Positions 60,529 to 64,000 of a stretch of 64,000 nucleotides of DNA are shown here, one piece after another. Both the position numbers and the translations under genes were made by a program. Numbering within the stretch: the stretch's first letter is position 1; every line of letters starts with the position of its first letter. The DNA comes from Candidatus Iainarchaeum sp. (GTDB lineage Archaea > B1Sed10-29 > WALL01 > JAGHAM01): contig JAGHAM010000004.1 of the NCBI GenBank assembly GCA_021161465.1, forward strand, positions 13,062 to 77,061, written 5' to 3'. The notes beneath the pieces were generated by a model. It searched no databases. It had not been told where the DNA came from and saw only the letters and a list, made by a program, of their open reading frames with translations.

Positions 60529-61431
60529 ATGGCAGACGAATATTACTCCGACGGTAGGAAACAAATGGAAGTAGCTGTTCCAATAATAATTATAATCCTG
60601 TTAATCATTGGACTTATCCTATGGAAGCCAGAGTTGTTTGCGGGAATACCTGTGATTGGAGGATTATTTAGTCCAGCAGCAGTAAACGTTTTGATAATAG
60701 GTGATCAGGCAACCGAGAAGGATGCTTGGGTTAACATTATGAGTAGCGACATAGCAAGGAATGTTTTTGGGAACCCACTTAATGTTGACATAGTTACACC
60801 AGCTGGAGGCACCTACACTTATGCAGACATAAACGCACCAGGGTGGCTTAAGCTTCACGATGTAAAAGTGGTTGTTTTGACTGGAACACACTTGAAAAGC
60901 TCTTTGCAGCTGACACTTAAAAAATGGGTTGAGGATGAAGGAGGTAAGCTTCTGGTCATTGGCGTTGGTGGAACTCAAGATAATGGTAGATGGGCAGAAC
61001 TAACCAACATATTACCAGTTTCATGCGGTATCGATAATGATTGTTCCACTGTTCTTAAAACAATTTATGCGCCAAAACTGATGATAAAAGATTACGATAA
61101 AAACAGCAATAAGCTCATGGAATATATAGATGTCAACACTCCTATGACAGAGGCCAATGGGAGTATAACTATTGCAGATGTGTCAACTGTTGCTGAAGGG
61201 AAGGAGTTATTCCAGCTGGCTGGTTTTGATTCTGCGGACAAGGTGAAAGCTGGTGTTAATGGGAATATACACCCTGGTATACTTGAAAGAACTGCTGGGA
61301 TGAAGGGCGGTAAAGTTGTCTACATAAGCTTTAACCCAACGAAAGAGAATATCACACCAGGAGTTGAGGAAAATCTTGTGATAAACCTAGTGGCATACGC
61401 TATTGGCGTTGATGGATACAAGAGTGCTTAG
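60529..61431 (+). CDS. membrane-anchored protein with GATase-like domain (2 of 3)
   Basis: 300 residues from ATG 60529, preceded by GAGGGA; a longer in-frame TTG start is less likely. N-terminal membrane segment ('VPIIIIILLIIGLILW'), then 'VNVLIIGDQATEKDAWVNI', 'LHDVKVVVLTGTHLKSSLQ' and 'WVEDEGGKLLVIGVGGTQD', the Rossmann-type pattern shared with both neighbours. No enzyme motif found. The 191 bases before it contain AT-rich near-repeats (TAGTTGTAACTATATAGTTGTA) and a TTTAAAAGG box. Confidence 0.55.
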   Translation: MADEYYSDGRKQMEVAVPIIIIILLIIGLILWKPELFAGIPVIGGLFSPAAVNVLIIGDQATEKDAWVNIMSSDIARNVFGNPLNVDIVTPAGGTYTYADINAPGWLKLHDVKVVVLTGTHLKSSLQLTLKKWVEDEGGKLLVIGVGGTQDNGRWAELTNILPVSCGIDNDCSTVLKTIYAPKLMIKDYDKNSNKLMEYIDVNTPMTEANGSITIADVSTVAEGKELFQLAGFDSADKVKAGVNGNIHPGILERTAGMKGGKVVYISFNPTKENITPGVEENLVINLVAYAIGVDGYKSA

Positions 61432-61440
61432 GTGATTTGA

Positions 61441-62322
61441 GTGGCGTACTATGGGAGTCCCGCTTCGAAATATGCTGAGATGGCTATACCCATAATATTA
61501 ATAATAGTAGTCCTCTTGGTTGTCGGGGCGAAGTTTTATGGGGTTTGTATCCCAGGCTTGGACTTCATATGCGCCTCAAAATCTTATGAAGTGCTTATTC
61601 TGACCACTCAAACCTCAAAACCATCTGCTGAAGCTTTGAAAAATAGGCTTGGGACACTTGTGGGAACCACTGCAGTTTATGTCCAACCTAATGTGAATGA
61701 TATAACTCCCGGAGTTTTGACAAGTCAGAACTACAAGTTAGTCATGCTATACGGTGACGACCTCGCGCTAACGAACAAAGCTAGAACAGAGCTAGCTAAC
61801 TACGTTAAGAACGGTGGCTCACTTCTGATACTGAAGGGTGCTGGCTTGCGCCAACTTAAGAGCGATGGTTCCTTAAGCGAATTTGTTTTCGGTTGGGGTG
61901 TTGGTGATATGAACAGCATAATAAAGTTTAGACCATCGTGCCCGATAACCAACTGTAATAGCGTTAGTGATGTGACTGTGACCAGAGACGAGCTTGGGTC
62001 TGAAGTTTCGTTTGTGCCAATTAATTTTAACCATCCAATTATCAAGATGCTGGGTCTCAGGGCTGCTCAGAAGTTTGACCTAACCCAAAAAGATAAGTTC
62101 GATAGCATCACACTTGTGAATGATGAAGGCTTGGTAGCCATAGCTTCGCTTGATTGGTTTGATGCTGAAGGAAAACCTCGCAGCACACCAGCAATAATAA
62201 CCTATGATACAGGTTCAATCGGAGCAGGTGGCAGGGTAACTTACTTAGCTTTTGACCCACTGCAACTCGACTATGAGTCCCTTTTCACGAACGTTATGAG
62301 GTATTCTCTTAGGACTACCTAA
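61441..62322 (+). CDS. membrane-anchored protein with GATase-like domain (3 of 3)
   Basis: 293 residues from GTG 61441, with GGTGA five bases upstream. N-terminal membrane segment ('AIPIILIIVVLLVVGAKFYG'), then 'YEVLILTTQTSKPSAEALKN', 'NYKLVMLYGDDLALTNKARTEL' and 'YVKNGGSLLILKGAGLRQL'. Same plan and close spacing as the gene before it (9 bases), so these two are an operon. Ends four bases inside the convergent DNA ligase gene. Confidence 0.55.
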   Translation: MAYYGSPASKYAEMAIPIILIIVVLLVVGAKFYGVCIPGLDFICASKSYEVLILTTQTSKPSAEALKNRLGTLVGTTAVYVQPNVNDITPGVLTSQNYKLVMLYGDDLALTNKARTELANYVKNGGSLLILKGAGLRQLKSDGSLSEFVFGWGVGDMNSIIKFRPSCPITNCNSVSDVTVTRDELGSEVSFVPINFNHPIIKMLGLRAAQKFDLTQKDKFDSITLVNDEGLVAIASLDWFDAEGKPRSTPAIITYDTGSIGAGGRVTYLAFDPLQLDYESLFTNVMRYSLRTT

Positions 62323-63968
62323 GATTTAATCAGTGATTCTATTCTGCCAAGGGTTTCAGCTTCTTCTGGTGACCTATCCTCACGGATTCTTATCAAGCGT
62401 GGGAATCTGAGGGCATAGCCAGAAGCGTACGTCGGGCTTTTCTGTATCTCCTGATACCCTACTTCAACTACAACTCTCGGTCTTAGCTTGACAAGCTTGT
62501 TTTTCTGCTCTACTATATCTGGCTTCAGTTCCTCTGTGAGCATTTCCAGTTGTTCATCACTCAAACCAGTAGCCATTTTTCCTATCTCAAGGAATTCCCC
62601 AGTGTCTGGGTCCCTGCAGGCAAGCAAGTAACTCCCAAGCCAGTTGGCTCTCCTACCCTCTCCCCACTCAGCACCTACAATAACCAGGTCTATGGTTTCT
62701 GCAATAGGTTTTAACTTGTACATATAACCGACCCGGGAACCAGGCTTATAATTTGCTTCTGGGTTCTTTATCATAACGCCTTCGTGACCCTTGTCCAAAG
62801 CCTCCTTATAGAACTCGTTAGCAGGTTTGGTTTTGTCGGTCAAAAGCATCTTTGAGAGCCTTAATCTTTTCCCCTCGGTCACTATACTTTCAAGAGTTTT
62901 CCTCCTTTCCTTAAATCTAACTTTCACATAATTCTTGTTGTTTAGGTACATACAGTCGAATAAGTAAAGGATAATTGGTATCTCTTCTGCCATCTGGTCT
63001 ATCCCATGCTTCCTCTTTATTCTTCTTGAAAGCACTTGGAATGGCCTTGGATGTTCATCTGGCTCAACAGCGACTGTTTCCCCTTCGATTATTGCGTTTT
63101 TAGCTGTGATGCCTTCTCTTATGGCTTCTACGACATCGGGGAACTGTTTGGTAACATCCTCGAGCCTGCGCGTGAAAATTTTTATCTTTCCATCAAAAAT
63201 GTGCACTTGTGTCCTCATACCATCATACTTATACTCGAATATACCCGGCTTAAACGACTTAAATGCCTCCTCAACACTATGGACGCTTTGAGCTAACATT
63301 GGCCTCAACGGTCTGCCCAACCTGAGGTCAATCTTTTTAAGTCCTTCAACGCCTTTCTCCCTTGCGAGCTCGGCTAGCTCACCATAGTCGTTAATCAGGG
63401 AGAATGCACCTTCAACTATAGCAGCATCAATGTTCCAAGCTTTCGCTACGGCATCCCTGACAATCCCTTCACCCACACCAACACGCATCTCCCCAAGAAG
63501 AAGCCTTACCATGTATTTGACTTCCCCAGCTGAACAGGAGTTCAAAAGTTCAACGATGTACTTTGATTTCTTTTCCTGTGAACCGGGCCCTTCTAACTTG
63601 CTAATTTTCCTTGTCAACTCTTCTATGGTTTTCAGGCTTAAATCTTCCTGGAAGAGAGTAGTTTGAATTTTTCTTTTAAACAATTCTTCACATGCGAGAC
63701 CAGTATCTCCTGTTTTAGCGATTATCTCCTGAATGACATCCTCTGAAAACCCTGTGGACATACTGATACATTTAATCATCATCCTGCTGGCTATCCCAAG
63801 TTCAGATGGGTCCCATGGTGGAAAAAGCAGGCCCTGAACGTATAATACCGTTCTATGCAAATCGTCGCTGGAGGATAAGAACAATTCTTTCACAATTTCA
63901 GTCATTTCTAATCTTGAGTCAGTTTTCTCAAGCCGTTCCAGAAAAGCTACAAATTCCTTAAAGAGCAT
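62319..63968 (-). CDS. lig: ATP-dependent DNA ligase
   Basis: 549 residues, the usual archaeal length (about 550-600). It seals nicks using ATP. The covalent Lys is K247 in 'FEYKYDGMRTQVHIF' (motif I), with R252; motif III 'IIEGETVAV' (E296 region), motif IV 'HEGVMIKNP' (about 395-403) and motif V 'YMYKLKP' (about 415-421) are all present. The helical DNA-binding domain precedes them. The gene starts close to the window end on the minus strand; its upstream TATA is at about 63985-63995. Confidence 0.96.
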   Translation of the reverse strand: MLFKEFVAFLERLEKTDSRLEMTEIVKELFLSSSDDLHRTVLYVQGLLFPPWDPSELGIASRMMIKCISMSTGFSEDVIQEIIAKTGDTGLACEELFKRKIQTTLFQEDLSLKTIEELTRKISKLEGPGSQEKKSKYIVELLNSCSAGEVKYMVRLLLGEMRVGVGEGIVRDAVAKAWNIDAAIVEGAFSLINDYGELAELAREKGVEGLKKIDLRLGRPLRPMLAQSVHSVEEAFKSFKPGIFEYKYDGMRTQVHIFDGKIKIFTRRLEDVTKQFPDVVEAIREGITAKNAIIEGETVAVEPDEHPRPFQVLSRRIKRKHGIDQMAEEIPIILYLFDCMYLNNKNYVKVRFKERRKTLESIVTEGKRLRLSKMLLTDKTKPANEFYKEALDKGHEGVMIKNPEANYKPGSRVGYMYKLKPIAETIDLVIVGAEWGEGRRANWLGSYLLACRDPDTGEFLEIGKMATGLSDEQLEMLTEELKPDIVEQKNKLVKLRPRVVVEVGYQEIQKSPTYASGYALRFPRLIRIREDRSPEEAETLGRIESLIKS

Positions 63969-64000
63969 CAGTTATTTTTATTAAACTATTTATATAAGAA

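Overview
The window is archaeal. Evidence: archaeal-type AlaS, LeuS and class II GlyRS; the Nop5/fibrillarin pair with a C/D box guide RNA; an Orc1/Cdc6 initiator; a HerA-type ATPase; an ATP-dependent DNA ligase; Sec61-beta; many TATA-led, apparently leaderless genes; and tRNA genes that lack an encoded CCA and carry archaeal-type introns. Short or stripped-down versions of Nop5 and of a DUF460-like protein, dense packing (several convergent pairs overlap by about 4-17 bases) and an Ile tRNA with a UAU anticodon suggest an uncultured lineage with a small genome, perhaps DPANN-like. I cannot place it more precisely from sequence reading alone.

Layout. 1-1.5 kb: the end of a CBS-domain protein, a heavily interrupted tRNA-Ser, a RelB-like antitoxin, a truncated RelE toxin and a decayed minus-strand gene. 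1.5-11 kb: DUF167, a YhaM-like exonuclease, AlaS (with a small AlaS-like ORF overlapping its end), a large Cys-rich lipoprotein and LeuS. 11-18 kb: unrecognised basic proteins, a C/D sRNA, a GNAT-like protein, a membrane protein and two lipoproteins. 18-29 kb: tRNA-His, an aminotransferase, a PAP2/CTP-kinase fusion, a beta-lactamase-fold nuclease, NnrE and several hypotheticals. 29-41 kb: GlyRS, surface proteins, an Na/Pi transporter with a PhoU partner, Nop5-FlpA, a membrane-anchored DsbA-like protein, tRNA-Ile and a second CTP-kinase-like protein. 41-52 kb: an RPA-like OB protein, ArgS, ThiL, tRNA-Arg, HerA, a PC4-like protein, Cdc6, a DUF460-like protein and SecG. 52-64 kb: a Cys-rich surface protein, a HAD-phosphohexomutase fusion divergent from a sugar nucleotidyltransferase, an HD protein, three membrane-anchored proteins and DNA ligase.

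The most unusual signal is in the tRNA genes. All four (Ser-CGA, His-GUG, Ile-UAU, Arg-UCU) are interrupted inside the T loop at the same place (after position 58), and each has at least one more insertion (D loop or 37/38). The insertions are 29-321 nt long and contain hairpins and internal repeats. In tRNA-His the two introns begin with nearly the same 29-nt module (28/29 identical). In tRNA-Ile the T-loop intron looks like four concatenated units. Together these look like a small structured element that has copied itself between and within tRNA introns.

Working links between the genes: the C/D sRNA, Nop5 and fibrillarin belong to RNA 2'-O-methylation; the HAD/mutase fusion and nucleotidyltransferase look like consecutive steps of nucleotide-sugar synthesis; the PAP2/CTP-kinase fusion and its relative at 40 kb suggest polyprenol or lipid phosphate cycling for surface glycans; the Cys-rich lipoproteins and the Dsb-like protein fit a disulfide-rich cell surface.
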